The notes under the pieces: generated by a model | Database searches by the model: none | What the model was told of the DNA's origin: nothing | What the model saw: the letters and a program-made list of their open reading frames with translations, nothing else | Position numbers and translations under genes: made by a program | Shown: piece by piece, positions 1 to 7,691 of the stretch | How positions within the stretch are numbered: the stretch's first letter is position 1 | How the letters are laid out: each line of letters begins with the position of its first letter | NCBI RefSeq assembly: GCF_001746365.1 | Contig: NZ_MJAJ01000060.1 | Location: 1-54,509, forward strand | Reading direction: 5' to 3' | Source: Streptomyces sp. LUP30 | GTDB taxonomy: Bacteria > Actinomycetota > Actinomycetes > Streptomycetales > Streptomycetaceae | DNA length: 54,509 nt

Positions 1-1
1 C

Positions 2-412
2 CCCGGCCGCGGAGCCGCCCCCGCCGCCGAGCCCGCCGCCCCCGCCGAGGCGGGCGCGGTCGTCCGACGTCCCGCCGCTCCCGCGCAGCGCCCCTCCGGA
101 CATTTCGCCGTGCCGACCGCCGTGGCCGTCGTCCCGGCCGCCGAACCGCTACGGCGGCCGACCGCCGAAGGCGGCTTCGACTTCTTCGGCACCAAGAGCG
201 ACGCGGACCCCGACGCGTTGGAGGCGGTGCAGAACGAGGACCTCGCCGACGTCGTCGGTCAGGAGGCCCTCGCGCTCCACAAGGCCGAGTCCGAGGCGGA
301 GTTCAAGCCGGCGGACGAGGCCGCGCGCGGAGTGGGCCAGGTCATCGACCTGACCGCGCACGACGAGACGGAGCACATCGACCTCCAGGGCCTGCGCAGC
401 GCCGTCTCCTGA
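2..412 (+). CDS. C-terminal part of an unidentified protein (start lies left of the window)
   Basis: An open frame runs from the first full codon to a TGA at 410-412 with no upstream stop, so this is the last 136 residues of a longer gene. The visible part begins with a low-complexity Ala/Pro/Glu-rich stretch. It ends in a more ordinary acidic segment containing GGFDFFGTKSDADPDAL and IDLTAHDETEHIDLQ, which looks like a soluble tail. I recognise no family. It ends 18 bp before the convergent stop of the PH-domain gene on the other strand. The internal ATG at 110 is unlikely to be the real start because the coding frame continues upstream of it. Confidence 0.6.
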   Translation, partial: PGRGAAPAAEPAAPAEAGAVVRRPAAPAQRPSGHFAVPTAVAVVPAAEPLRRPTAEGGFDFFGTKSDADPDALEAVQNEDLADVVGQEALALHKAESEAEFKPADEAARGVGQVIDLTAHDETEHIDLQGLRSAVS

Positions 413-429
413 CCGCCTGTCCGGGCCGT

Positions 430-1884
430 CTAAGCCATCCACCGGTCGGGCCGGGCGTCCAGGCGCCCGGTCCGTGATCGTTCGGCCTGGCCGCCGAGCA
501 GCTCCGCCGCCTGCTGTGCGTCCCGCAGGCGTGCTGTGACGGTCTTGCCCGCCCCTGTGTCCACATGGACGTTCGCGAGCCGCCAGAGGCGCTGCCAGGG
601 CCCTTGCGTCAGTCGCACGCTCTGGACCTTGGCGTGCGGCACGAGCGTCAGTCTCCGGCGCAGCAGTCCGTGCCGGGTGGCGAACACGGCGTCGGTGACG
701 GCGGTTCCGTAGCCCCGCCACCACACCGGCACGCACCGTCCGGCCCGTCGCGGCGGGCGCGAGAGCGAGTCCGCGGCCGGGACGCTCACCCCCGGCAGCA
801 CACGCGCGACGACGGCTTCCGCGGCCTCGCGCGGAGCGACCGGCACGAGCACGGAGTTGGCGGAGCCGGCCACGTCCAGTTCGACGCGCACCCAGCCGAG
901 CCGCCGCCACAGCAGCGGCTGGACGATGCGCACGGTCTGCACCCGGCCGGGGGGCACCGTCTCGTGCGTACGGTCCAGGAGCCCGCGGTCGATGCGCAGG
1001 CCGTCCGGCGACTCGCCGACCGTCCAGTCGTACTCGCCGACGAACCGTCCCGCACTCGTCGCGCCCGCCGCGCCCAGCAGCGGCACTCCGGTCGCCAGGA
1101 CCGTCCACACGCTGTGGGTGGCCAGCCACAGGACCGGCGGCACGACGAGGGCGGCGGCCAGCGCCCCCCAGGTCGCGCCGGTCAGCGCCAGCGCGATCGC
1201 GAGCTTGCGCGGTGGCACGCGCAACAGCTCGCGCGCGGGTGCTTCGCCCACTTCGTGCGCCGTCTCCGGCGCGAATCCGGCCGCCCGCGCGAGCAGCTCG
1301 GCCCGCAGCGCGCGGGCCTCCTCCTCGCCCAGGAAGGCCAGTTCGTCCTTCTTCTCGGCGCCGACGACGTCGAGCCGGAGCTTCGCGACGCCCGCTATCC
1401 GGGCCAGCAGCGGCTGCGTGACGTCGATCGCCTGAATGCGTTCCAGCCGGATGTGCGCGGCACGCCGGAACAGCAGGCCGGTGCGGATGCGCAGTTCGCT
1501 GTCCGTCACCGCGAAGTGGGTGAACCACCAGGTCAGGAAGCCGTACAGGGAGGCCGCCGGGACGAGGACGGCCAGCGCGATCAGCAGGGTGGTCGTGGTC
1601 AGCCGGGTCAACTGCTCCTGCGCCTGGTTCGGGTCGTGGACCGCCCAGCCGACGAGGACCGCGATGGGCGCCCAGGCCCGCCGGAACGGCGTGAAGGGAT
1701 GCAACCGCCGCTCGATGACGGCCCGCCCCGAGCGACCGGCCCCGGCCGTCCCGGACTCCCCGGCCGTCCCGGACTCCCCGGCCGCCCCGGACACTTCCGG
1801 ACCACCCGGCTCGTCCGGTGCGCGGGGCTCGTCCGGCAGGCCGGAGCCGTCCGGTGCCTCGTCGTCGACGTTCGGGGTCGTCAC
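430..1884 (-). CDS. Large bacterial PH-domain (YdbT/YdbS-like) membrane protein
   Basis: This 484-residue protein starts with a disordered acidic/Gly/Pro-rich stretch (about residues 1-65). Two hydrophobic hairpins follow, with repeated bPH_2 (DUF304) modules: one around FAVTDSELRIRTGLLFRR, one around WTVGESPDGLRIDRGLLDR and one near the C-terminus around ATRHGLLRRRLTLVPHAKVQ. Multi-module proteins of this kind (B. subtilis YdbT type) sit in the membrane; their role is poorly defined, and envelope stress or bacteriocin resistance has been proposed. I chose the GTG at 1884 because it overlaps the stop of the upstream PH gene (GTGA), implying translational coupling. A longer frame upstream only shadows that gene. 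Family assignment is firm; function is not. Confidence 0.88.
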   Translation of the reverse strand: MTTPNVDDEAPDGSGLPDEPRAPDEPGGPEVSGAAGESGTAGESGTAGAGRSGRAVIERRLHPFTPFRRAWAPIAVLVGWAVHDPNQAQEQLTRLTTTTLLIALAVLVPAASLYGFLTWWFTHFAVTDSELRIRTGLLFRRAAHIRLERIQAIDVTQPLLARIAGVAKLRLDVVGAEKKDELAFLGEEEARALRAELLARAAGFAPETAHEVGEAPARELLRVPPRKLAIALALTGATWGALAAALVVPPVLWLATHSVWTVLATGVPLLGAAGATSAGRFVGEYDWTVGESPDGLRIDRGLLDRTHETVPPGRVQTVRIVQPLLWRRLGWVRVELDVAGSANSVLVPVAPREAAEAVVARVLPGVSVPAADSLSRPPRRAGRCVPVWWRGYGTAVTDAVFATRHGLLRRRLTLVPHAKVQSVRLTQGPWQRLWRLANVHVDTGAGKTVTARLRDAQQAAELLGGQAERSRTGRLDARPDRWMA

Positions 1885-2393
1885 AGGCCCGCCGATCGGG
1901 CTTCGCCGAGGGCGGTGAGGCGGTCTCTGAGCCGTTCCGCCTCGGACGGGTCCAGGCCCGGGATGGCCGCGTCGGTCGCGGCGGCCGCGGTGTGCAGCTG
2001 GACGCTGGCCAGCCCGAAGTAGCGCTCGACGGGTCCGGAGGTGACCTCGACGAGCTGCATGCGCCCGTACGGCACCACGGTCTCCTCGCGCCACAGCACG
2101 CCGCGGCTGATCAACAGGTCGTCAGCGCGCTCGGCGTACCGCCAGGAGCGCCAGTTGCGGCCGAGCAGGACCCAGCCCCAGGCGACGCCGGCCAGGGGCA
2201 GCAGCGCGAACGCCGCCCAGGCAGGGCCGACGATCAACCCCAGCAGCAGGCCCACTCCGATGGCCACCAGTCCCAGCCACACCACCAGCAACAGCCGCCG
2301 CATCCGCAGCAGCCCCGGCGGCAGCCCGCTCCACACCGCTGCCACCGCCGTCGTCTCCGCGCCCCCCGGGCTTCCCGGGCTCCCCGTCTCCAT
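1881..2393 (-). CDS. Small PH-domain (YdbS-like) membrane protein
   Basis: This 170-residue protein has a short Gly/Ser-rich N-terminus, then two adjacent membrane segments (about residues 31-70, RRLLLVVWLGLVAIGVG and AAFALLPLAGVAWGWVLL). One bPH_2 module follows, with the typical pattern DDLLISRGVLWREETVVPYGRMQLVEV. YdbS-like one-module proteins are usually encoded beside a YdbT-like multi-module partner, as here: the stop overlaps the partner's GTG by 4 bp. The pair probably forms one membrane complex. The ATG at 2393 lies 6 nt after a TACGCT box, so the operon mRNA may be leaderless. The operon is divergent from nuoD. Confidence 0.88.
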   Translation of the reverse strand: METGSPGSPGGAETTAVAAVWSGLPPGLLRMRRLLLVVWLGLVAIGVGLLLGLIVGPAWAAFALLPLAGVAWGWVLLGRNWRSWRYAERADDLLISRGVLWREETVVPYGRMQLVEVTSGPVERYFGLASVQLHTAAAATDAAIPGLDPSEAERLRDRLTALGEARSAGL

Positions 2394-2399
2394 GGGGTC

Positions 2400-2405
2400 A
2401 GCGTA
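2400..2405 (-). promoter_or_regulatory. -10 box of a leaderless promoter for the PH-domain pair
   Basis: TACGCT on the minus strand is followed by 6 nt and then the ATG at 2393. No convincing -35 hexamer is visible. The position leaves no room for a ribosome binding site, so a leaderless transcript is inferred. Confidence 0.45.
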
Positions 2406-2424
2406 CGTAGGGGAGACTGTCGCC

Positions 2425-3576
2425 ATGACTCCTACGACGGAGACCACGGTCGGGATCGGCGGTGCCGCGGAGAGCACCGACATGGTGCTCAACATCGGGC
2501 CCCAGCATCCCTCGACGCACGGCGTGCTGCGGCTGCGGCTCGTGCTGGACGGCGAGCGCATCCGGCACGCGGAGCCGGTGATCGGCTACATGCACCGCGG
2601 CGCGGAGAAGCTGTTCGAGGCGCGCGACTACCGCCAGATCGTGATGCTGGCCAACCGCCACGACTGGCTGTCGGCGTTCTCCAACGAGCTCGGCGTGGTC
2701 CTCGCGGTGGAGCGGATGCTCGGCATGGAGGTCCCCGAGCGGGCCGTGTGGACGCGCACGCTGCTCGCCGAGCTGAACCGGGTGCTCAACCACCTCATGT
2801 TCCTGGGGTCGTACCCCCTGGAGCTGGGCGGCATCACGCCGGTCTTCTACGCGTTCCGTGAGCGCGAGGTGCTGCAGAACGTCATGGAGGAGGTCTCCGG
2901 CGGGCGCATGCACTACATGTTCAACCGCGTCGGCGGCCTCAAGGAGGACCTGCCGGCCGGCTGGACCTCCCGCGCGCGGGAGGCCGTCGCCGCCGTGCGC
3001 TCCCGGACGGACGTGTACGACGACCTGGTGCTCGGCAACGAGATCTTCCGCGGGCGCACCCGTGACGTGGGCGTTCTCGCACCGGAGCATGTGCACGCGT
3101 ACGGCGTGAGCGGTCCGATCGCGCGCGGTTCGGGCGTCGACTTCGACCTGCGCCGGGACGAGCCGTATCTGGCGTACGGGCAGCTGCAGGACACGCTGAA
3201 GGTGGTCACCCGGACCGAGGGCGACTGCCTCGCGCGTTTCGAGTGCCTGCTGGAACAGACGCACAACGCGCTCGACCTCGCGGACGCCTGCCTGGACCGT
3301 CTCGTCGACCTGCCGCCCGGCCCGATCAACCAGCGGCTCCCGAAGGTCCTCAAGGCGCCCGAGGGGCACACGTACGCGTGGACCGAGAACCCTCTCGGCA
3401 TCAACGGCTACTACCTCGTCAGCAAGGGCGAGAAGACGCCGTACCGGCTGAAGCTGCGCTCGGCGTCGTACAACAACATCCAGGCGCTCACCGAGCTGCT
3501 GCCGGGCACCCTGGTCGCTGACATGGTGGCGATCCTGGGGTCGATGTTCTTCGTGGTGGGAGACATCGACAAGTAG
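2425..3576 (+). CDS. nuoD2: Orphan NADH-quinone oxidoreductase subunit D (NuoD2, 49-kDa type)
   Basis: The 383-residue protein carries the NuoD/NDUFS2 hallmarks: GPQHPSTHGVLRL at residues 25-37, HRGAEKLFE from residue 57, the FSNELGVVLAVERMLG region, GGITPVFYAFREREVL, and the C-terminal TELLPGTLVADMVAILGSMFFVVGDIDK ending. The ATG at 2425 has a GGGGAG ribosome binding site 9 bp upstream. The frame is open further upstream but reads through the divergent PH gene. In complex I this subunit lines the quinone site with NuoB. No other nuo gene is visible, so this is a stand-alone second copy. Arg58 corresponds to the NDUFS2 arginine methylated by NDUFAF7, and a MidA/NDUFAF7-like gene faces it immediately downstream. 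Confidence 0.93.
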   Translation: MTPTTETTVGIGGAAESTDMVLNIGPQHPSTHGVLRLRLVLDGERIRHAEPVIGYMHRGAEKLFEARDYRQIVMLANRHDWLSAFSNELGVVLAVERMLGMEVPERAVWTRTLLAELNRVLNHLMFLGSYPLELGGITPVFYAFREREVLQNVMEEVSGGRMHYMFNRVGGLKEDLPAGWTSRAREAVAAVRSRTDVYDDLVLGNEIFRGRTRDVGVLAPEHVHAYGVSGPIARGSGVDFDLRRDEPYLAYGQLQDTLKVVTRTEGDCLARFECLLEQTHNALDLADACLDRLVDLPPGPINQRLPKVLKAPEGHTYAWTENPLGINGYYLVSKGEKTPYRLKLRSASYNNIQALTELLPGTLVADMVAILGSMFFVVGDIDK

Positions 3577-3643
3577 GCCCCGGCCGGGCCGCCGGTGACC
3601 CTCGGACGGCGTCAGACGATCACCGGTGGGTCGGTGGCCGGTC

Positions 3644-3697
3644 AGTCGACGGCGGTCAGCCGGCGGCCCGTAAGTCGATGGCGGTCAGTCGGCGGCC
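3644..3697. repeat. 25-bp imperfect direct repeat, two copies
   Basis: Copies at 3644-3668 and 3673-3697 differ at two positions and have a 29-bp period. The second overlaps the last codons of the convergent methyltransferase. Its function is unknown; it probably arose by local duplication. Confidence 0.5.
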
Positions 3698-4791
3698 GCG
3701 TCCTGGTCGCGTCCGGTGCCGAGCGGGTCCGCGATTCCCACCGGCTGGAGCAGCCAGCCGAAGTCGCCCAGGCCGCCCCGCGCGGTGAGCTCCGAGGCCT
3801 GTGCGGCGCCCGCCAGCGCGCGCAGGTACCTCGAGGGGTCCGTGGAGGCGAGCGCGAGCGGTGGGCGGGTCCCGGTGACGCCCAGGGCGTGGAGTGCGGC
3901 GCGTTGGCCGAGCAGACGCGCGCGGGACGTGGCGGACGGCCCTCCCGTGGTGGCCTCCGCTGTCGCCTGCGCGCACGCGTCCAGGGCGACGTGGGCGGTG
4001 ATGTCGCACGAACCGTCCGGCACCGGCGCCGTCCCACGCCCCTCCCGGAAGCCGGTGAGCGTCCCGAACGGGGGGCGCGCGCCGGCGGAGTGCGCGTAGT
4101 CCACGGCCACCGCGAGCCCGCGTACGACGCAGGCCACCGCGGACGCCCACGCCGTGTCCCGGGGGAGCCCGATCTCCGCCCGCAGCCCTTCCTCGCCCGG
4201 CAGCGGCCACCACCGCGCGAGCCACCGCGCCTGAGCGCCGGAGACCGGCTCGCCGAGCCGCTCCGCCCCGTCGTCCCGGACGAGCACCAGGCGCGGCACG
4301 CCGGCGGAGTCGACCTCCGCGACGTCGAGGGGGACGTTGTCCAGCCACTCGTTGGCGAAGAGCAGACCGTTGATCTCCTCAGGCGGATCGGGCAGCCACT
4401 CGATCCGCTGAGCGAGGCCGTCGGGGCGGTCGGCGATCTCGACGGCGCACGCGCGCGTGCGGGCGGCCACGTCGGCGGGGAGCGCCGCCAGTACCCCCGT
4501 GACCAGCTCGCCCCGGCCGGCGGCCATGTCGACGAAGTCGAGCGAAGGGGGCCGTCCCAGTGCTTCGTCGACCCGGCAGAGCAGACGGGCCACGGCCTCG
4601 GCGAAGAGCGGCGACGCGTGCACGGACGTACGGAAGTGCCCGGCGGGCCCCTCGGGGCGCCGGTAGAAGCCGCCCGGCGTGCGCTGCTCGCGCGGTGCGT
4701 CCGCGCCGGTCCGCGCGGCCGTGCCGTACAGGGCGTCCTGCATGGCTGCCCGCCAGCCGCGCCACCCGCCCGAATCGGTCACCTGGTCCAC
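3685..4791 (-). CDS. MidA/NDUFAF7-family SAM-dependent methyltransferase
   Basis: This 368-residue protein has a class I SAM-binding glycine motif (VDMAAGRGELVTGVL, residues 87-101). It also has the family pattern NGLLFANEWLDNVPLDVAEV and the C-terminal signature CDITAHVALDA, which is typical of the DUF185/MidA family. Eukaryotic NDUFAF7 symmetrically dimethylates Arg85 of NDUFS2 during complex I assembly. The gene here is tail-to-tail with the orphan nuoD, so a similar target is plausible but unproven. The start is a GTG; ATG at 4743 is an alternative. Bacterial members are often annotated only as methyltransferases. Confidence 0.85.
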   Translation of the reverse strand: MDQVTDSGGWRGWRAAMQDALYGTAARTGADAPREQRTPGGFYRRPEGPAGHFRTSVHASPLFAEAVARLLCRVDEALGRPPSLDFVDMAAGRGELVTGVLAALPADVAARTRACAVEIADRPDGLAQRIEWLPDPPEEINGLLFANEWLDNVPLDVAEVDSAGVPRLVLVRDDGAERLGEPVSGAQARWLARWWPLPGEEGLRAEIGLPRDTAWASAVACVVRGLAVAVDYAHSAGARPPFGTLTGFREGRGTAPVPDGSCDITAHVALDACAQATAEATTGGPSATSRARLLGQRAALHALGVTGTRPPLALASTDPSRYLRALAGAAQASELTARGGLGDFGWLLQPVGIADPLGTGRDQDAAAD

Positions 4792-4886
4792 CGTCCGTCG
4801 TTCACCACCCGGTCAGACTAGGCGTACAGGTGATCACGGCATCCACCTTGCGGAGTACGCCCGCCCGGACCGGATCGGCCCTCCGG

Positions 4887-4918
4887 TTGACCCTGCACGC
4901 ATCGGCCTTCCCTACGCT
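4887..4918 (+). promoter_or_regulatory. Promoter of the sensor-kinase operon (leaderless)
   Basis: TTGACC at 4887-4892 and TACGCT at 4913-4918 are separated by 20 bp, which is long. The -10 lies exactly 7 nt before the GTG at 4926, so transcription probably begins at the start codon. Confidence 0.5.
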
Positions 4919-4925
4919 GGGTTAC

Positions 4926-6128
4926 GTGCAGCGCCTCTATGACTTCCTTCGCAGACACCCGACCAGGGTCGACGGCTTCTGGGCCCTCGTCCTGTTCGGG
5001 ATCTCCGCCGCTGCCGGAACCGCCGGGCAGGACCGGGGCGGCACCGACTCCATGGCGTTGCTGGTGCCGGTCGTCTTCCTGCTGTGCCTGGTCATCGCGT
5101 TGCGCCGGCGGATGCCCGAACAGATGCTCGTGCTCGCCGCCGTGCTGGGAACAGCGCAGCTGGTGCTGGACGTCGGGGTCACGGCAGCCGACTTCGCCCT
5201 GCTGGTGATCGTCTACACGGTCGCGGCGACCGGCGCCGGCTGGGCCTCGCGTCTCGCCCTGGTCATGGCGCTGAGTGCGGCCACCCTGGCGCAACTGCGC
5301 TGGCCGCACGAGAACGCGAGCGTGCCGGGCCAGGTGGCGGTCATCGTCTTCCAGACGGTGCCGTTCGCCCTGGCCTGGGTGCTCGGCGACTCCATGCGCA
5401 CCCGGCGCGCCTACTTCGCCCAGCTGGAGGAGCGCGCGGCGCGCCTGGAGAAGGAGCGCGAGGCGCAGTCGAAGGTCGCGGTCGCCGCAGAGCGCGCCCG
5501 GATCGCGCGTGAGCTGCACGACGTCGTCGCGCACAACGTGTCGGTGATGGTGGTGCAGGCCGACGGCGCCGCCTATGTCCTCGACGCCGCGCCCGACCAG
5601 GCGAGGAAGGCGCTGGAGACGATCTCCTCGACCGGCCGCCAGGCGCTGGCCGAGATGCGGCGCCTGCTGGGCGTGCTGCGCACCGGCGAACACCAGGAGG
5701 GCGGCGAGTACGTGCCGCAGCCTGACGTCGAGCAGATCGAGGACCTCGTCGAGCAGTGCCGCGGCTCCGGCCTGCCGGTGGACTTCAAGGTGGAGGGCAC
5801 CGCGCGGCCGCTGCCCAGCGGAGTCGAGCTGACGGCGTACCGCATCGTGCAGGAGGCGCTGACGAATACGCGTAAGCACGGCGGACCGAACGCCGGCGCG
5901 AGCGTGCGGCTGGTCTACTTCGACGACGGTCTCGGGCTGCTCGTAGAGGACGACGGCAAGGGCGCCCCGCACGAGCTGTACGAGGAGGGCGGCGCCGACG
6001 GCGCGGGCCACGGCCTGATCGGCATGCGCGAGCGGGTCGGCATGGTGGGCGGCACCCTGGACGCGGGCCCGCGGCCCGGCGGAGGATTCCGCATCAGCGC
6101 GCTGCTCCCGCTCAAACCAGCGCATTGA
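4926..6128 (+). CDS. NarL-type sensor histidine kinase
   Basis: The 400-residue protein starts with a membrane domain of several hydrophobic segments (about residues 15-160), then a coiled-coil linker (RAYFAQLEERAARLEKEREAQ). A HisKA_3 dimerisation box follows, RIARELHDVVAHNVSVMVV, with phospho-acceptor His198. It ends in an HATPase_c domain (YRIVQEALTNTRKHG; GHGLIGMRERVGMVGG). The GTG at 4926 was chosen because TACGCT sits 7 nt upstream and the N-terminus matches the first membrane segment. The response regulator gene follows after 160 bp and is the expected partner. The signal is unknown. Confidence 0.93.
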   Translation: MQRLYDFLRRHPTRVDGFWALVLFGISAAAGTAGQDRGGTDSMALLVPVVFLLCLVIALRRRMPEQMLVLAAVLGTAQLVLDVGVTAADFALLVIVYTVAATGAGWASRLALVMALSAATLAQLRWPHENASVPGQVAVIVFQTVPFALAWVLGDSMRTRRAYFAQLEERAARLEKEREAQSKVAVAAERARIARELHDVVAHNVSVMVVQADGAAYVLDAAPDQARKALETISSTGRQALAEMRRLLGVLRTGEHQEGGEYVPQPDVEQIEDLVEQCRGSGLPVDFKVEGTARPLPSGVELTAYRIVQEALTNTRKHGGPNAGASVRLVYFDDGLGLLVEDDGKGAPHELYEEGGADGAGHGLIGMRERVGMVGGTLDAGPRPGGGFRISALLPLKPAH

Positions 6129-6288
6129 CGCCGATGCACGCCCCGCGTTGACACCTGTCACGCCCCCTGTGACGTCCCCCCGGGCACTGCCCGCACCGCC
6201 CGCCCGCACCGCCCGCCCGAATCGTCCGCCAGAACCGCCCGGCCGCCGGAGACATTCGGCGGAATCAGAAAAAACGGAAGAGGACCCG

Positions 6289-6957
6289 ATGACGATCCGC
6301 GTGATGCTCGTCGACGACCAGGTGCTGCTGCGCACCGGGTTCCGGATGGTGCTCGCCGCCCAGCCGGACATGGAGGTCGTGGCCGAGGCGGGCGACGGCG
6401 TCGAGGCCCTGCAGGTGGTCCGCTCCACGGCGGTCGACGTCGTGCTGATGGACGTCCGTATGCCGAAGCTGGACGGCGTGGAGGCCACCCGGCGCATCTG
6501 CGCCGAGCCCGACGCGCCGAAGGTGCTGATCCTGACCACGTTCGATCTGGACGAGTACGCGTTCTCCGGGCTGAAGGCGGGCGCCTCCGGGTTCATGCTC
6601 AAGGACGTGCCGCCGGGCGAGCTCCTCACCGCCATCCGCTCCGTGCACAGCGGCGACGCGGTGGTCGCCCCGTCCACCACCCGCCGTCTGCTGGACCGGT
6701 TCGCGCCGATGCTGCCGAGCACCGGCAAGGAGCCCCGGCACAAGGAGCTGGAGCGGCTGACGGAGCGCGAACGCGAGGTCATGGTGCTGGTCGCCCAGGG
6801 GCTGTCCAACGGGGAGATCGCGGCCCGGCTGGTGCTGTCCGAGGCCACCGTCAAGACCCACGTGGGCCGCATCCTGACCAAGCTGGGGCTGCGCGACCGG
6901 GTCCAGGTCGTGGTCCTGGCGTACGAGACCGGGCTCGTCCGCGCGGGCGGCCTGTGA
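6289..6957 (+). CDS. NarL/LuxR-family response regulator
   Basis: The 222-residue protein has a receiver domain (MLVDDQVLLRTGFRM; phospho-acceptor Asp55 in VLMDVRMPKLDG; Lys in GFMLKDVPPGELL). A C-terminal LuxR-type helix-turn-helix follows (LTEREREVMVLVAQGLSNGEIAARL, SEATVKTHVGRILTKLGLRDR). The ATG at 6289 has a GGAAGAGGA ribosome binding site; the frame open to its left from 6148 is Pro-rich and non-coding in character. It pairs with the kinase just upstream and would bind DNA as a phosphorylated dimer. Target genes cannot be named from this window. Confidence 0.94.
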   Translation: MTIRVMLVDDQVLLRTGFRMVLAAQPDMEVVAEAGDGVEALQVVRSTAVDVVLMDVRMPKLDGVEATRRICAEPDAPKVLILTTFDLDEYAFSGLKAGASGFMLKDVPPGELLTAIRSVHSGDAVVAPSTTRRLLDRFAPMLPSTGKEPRHKELERLTEREREVMVLVAQGLSNGEIAARLVLSEATVKTHVGRILTKLGLRDRVQVVVLAYETGLVRAGGL

Positions 6958-6995
6958 ACCCGCGGGAACGAGCCGCCCGCGAGTCCGGCGGCCAC

Positions 6996-7001
6996 TAGGG
7001 T
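6996..7001 (+). promoter_or_regulatory. -10 box of a leaderless promoter
   Basis: TAGGGT ends 6 nt before the ATG at 7008 and no Shine-Dalgarno-like sequence is present, so the transcript is probably leaderless. The -35 is not identifiable. Confidence 0.4.
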
Positions 7002-7007
7002 CTGCGC

Positions 7008-7640
7008 ATGCTCCTGTGGATCAACGGCCCCTTCGGGGGCGGCAAGACACAGACCGCACACGAGATACGACGCAGGCTGCCGGGCAGCGTCGTCTGCGAC
7101 CCCGAGCACGCCGGGTTCGGGCTGCGCCGGATGCTGCCGCCCGACCTGCGCGGGGACTTCCAGGACCTCGCATCGTGGCGGCAGGGCGTCGTCGAGGTCC
7201 TCGACCTGGCCCTCGGCGCGCACGACGGCGTGATCATCGCCCCTATGACCGTCACCGATCCCCGGTATTTCGACGAGACCGTCGGCCGGCTGCGTGAACT
7301 CGGCCACGACGTGCGCCACTTCACGCTCCTCGCCGAACGCGAGACGGTCCTGAAGCGGCTATGGGAACGCGGTCTCGGGCACCTCCTCGGGTTCGCCATG
7401 GGCAAGAACGCCGGTCTGCGCCGGGAGAGTTGGGCCGTTCAGCAGCTCGACCACTGCCTGGAGCGGCTGCAGGAGCCGGAGTTCGCCGAGCATCTGTGGA
7501 CGGACCACACGACCGTGCCGAGGACGGCCGACCGCATCGCCGTCCTGGCCGGGCTGACGCTCAGCCCCAACACCGAGGGCGCGCTGCGGACACGGCTGCG
7601 ACAGGCCGGGGTGGGCGTGCGGCACATCCGGTTCGACTGA
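7008..7640 (+). CDS. TmrB-like P-loop ATP-binding protein
   Basis: This 210-residue protein begins directly with a Walker A loop (MLLWINGPFGGGKTQTA, GPFGGGKT at residues 7-14). It continues as a small kinase-like fold with GVIIAPMTVTDPRYFDE and an HFTLLAERETVLKRL segment. The N-terminus and overall length resemble B. subtilis TmrB, an ATP-binding protein that confers tunicamycin resistance. Whether this homologue has that role is unknown. It stands alone between the two-component pair and a convergent regulator. An AAA/shikimate-kinase-like nucleotide-binding protein would be the cautious alternative name. Confidence 0.8.
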   Translation: MLLWINGPFGGGKTQTAHEIRRRLPGSVVCDPEHAGFGLRRMLPPDLRGDFQDLASWRQGVVEVLDLALGAHDGVIIAPMTVTDPRYFDETVGRLRELGHDVRHFTLLAERETVLKRLWERGLGHLLGFAMGKNAGLRRESWAVQQLDHCLERLQEPEFAEHLWTDHTTVPRTADRIAVLAGLTLSPNTEGALRTRLRQAGVGVRHIRFD

Positions 7641-7691
7641 CCTTCCGGGAGTCGGCCCCCCGCGCGGCGACCGTGACACGGCCGTCGAGCC

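Noticed and set aside
2041..2424. N-terminal extension of nuoD2
   Set aside because: It reads through the divergent PH gene, and the ATG at 2425 has a good ribosome binding site and the family N-terminus.
4818..7319. Uninterrupted 833-codon frame on the minus strand
   Set aside because: It is antisense to a complete sensor kinase, response regulator and P-loop gene, with no coherent domain in its translation.
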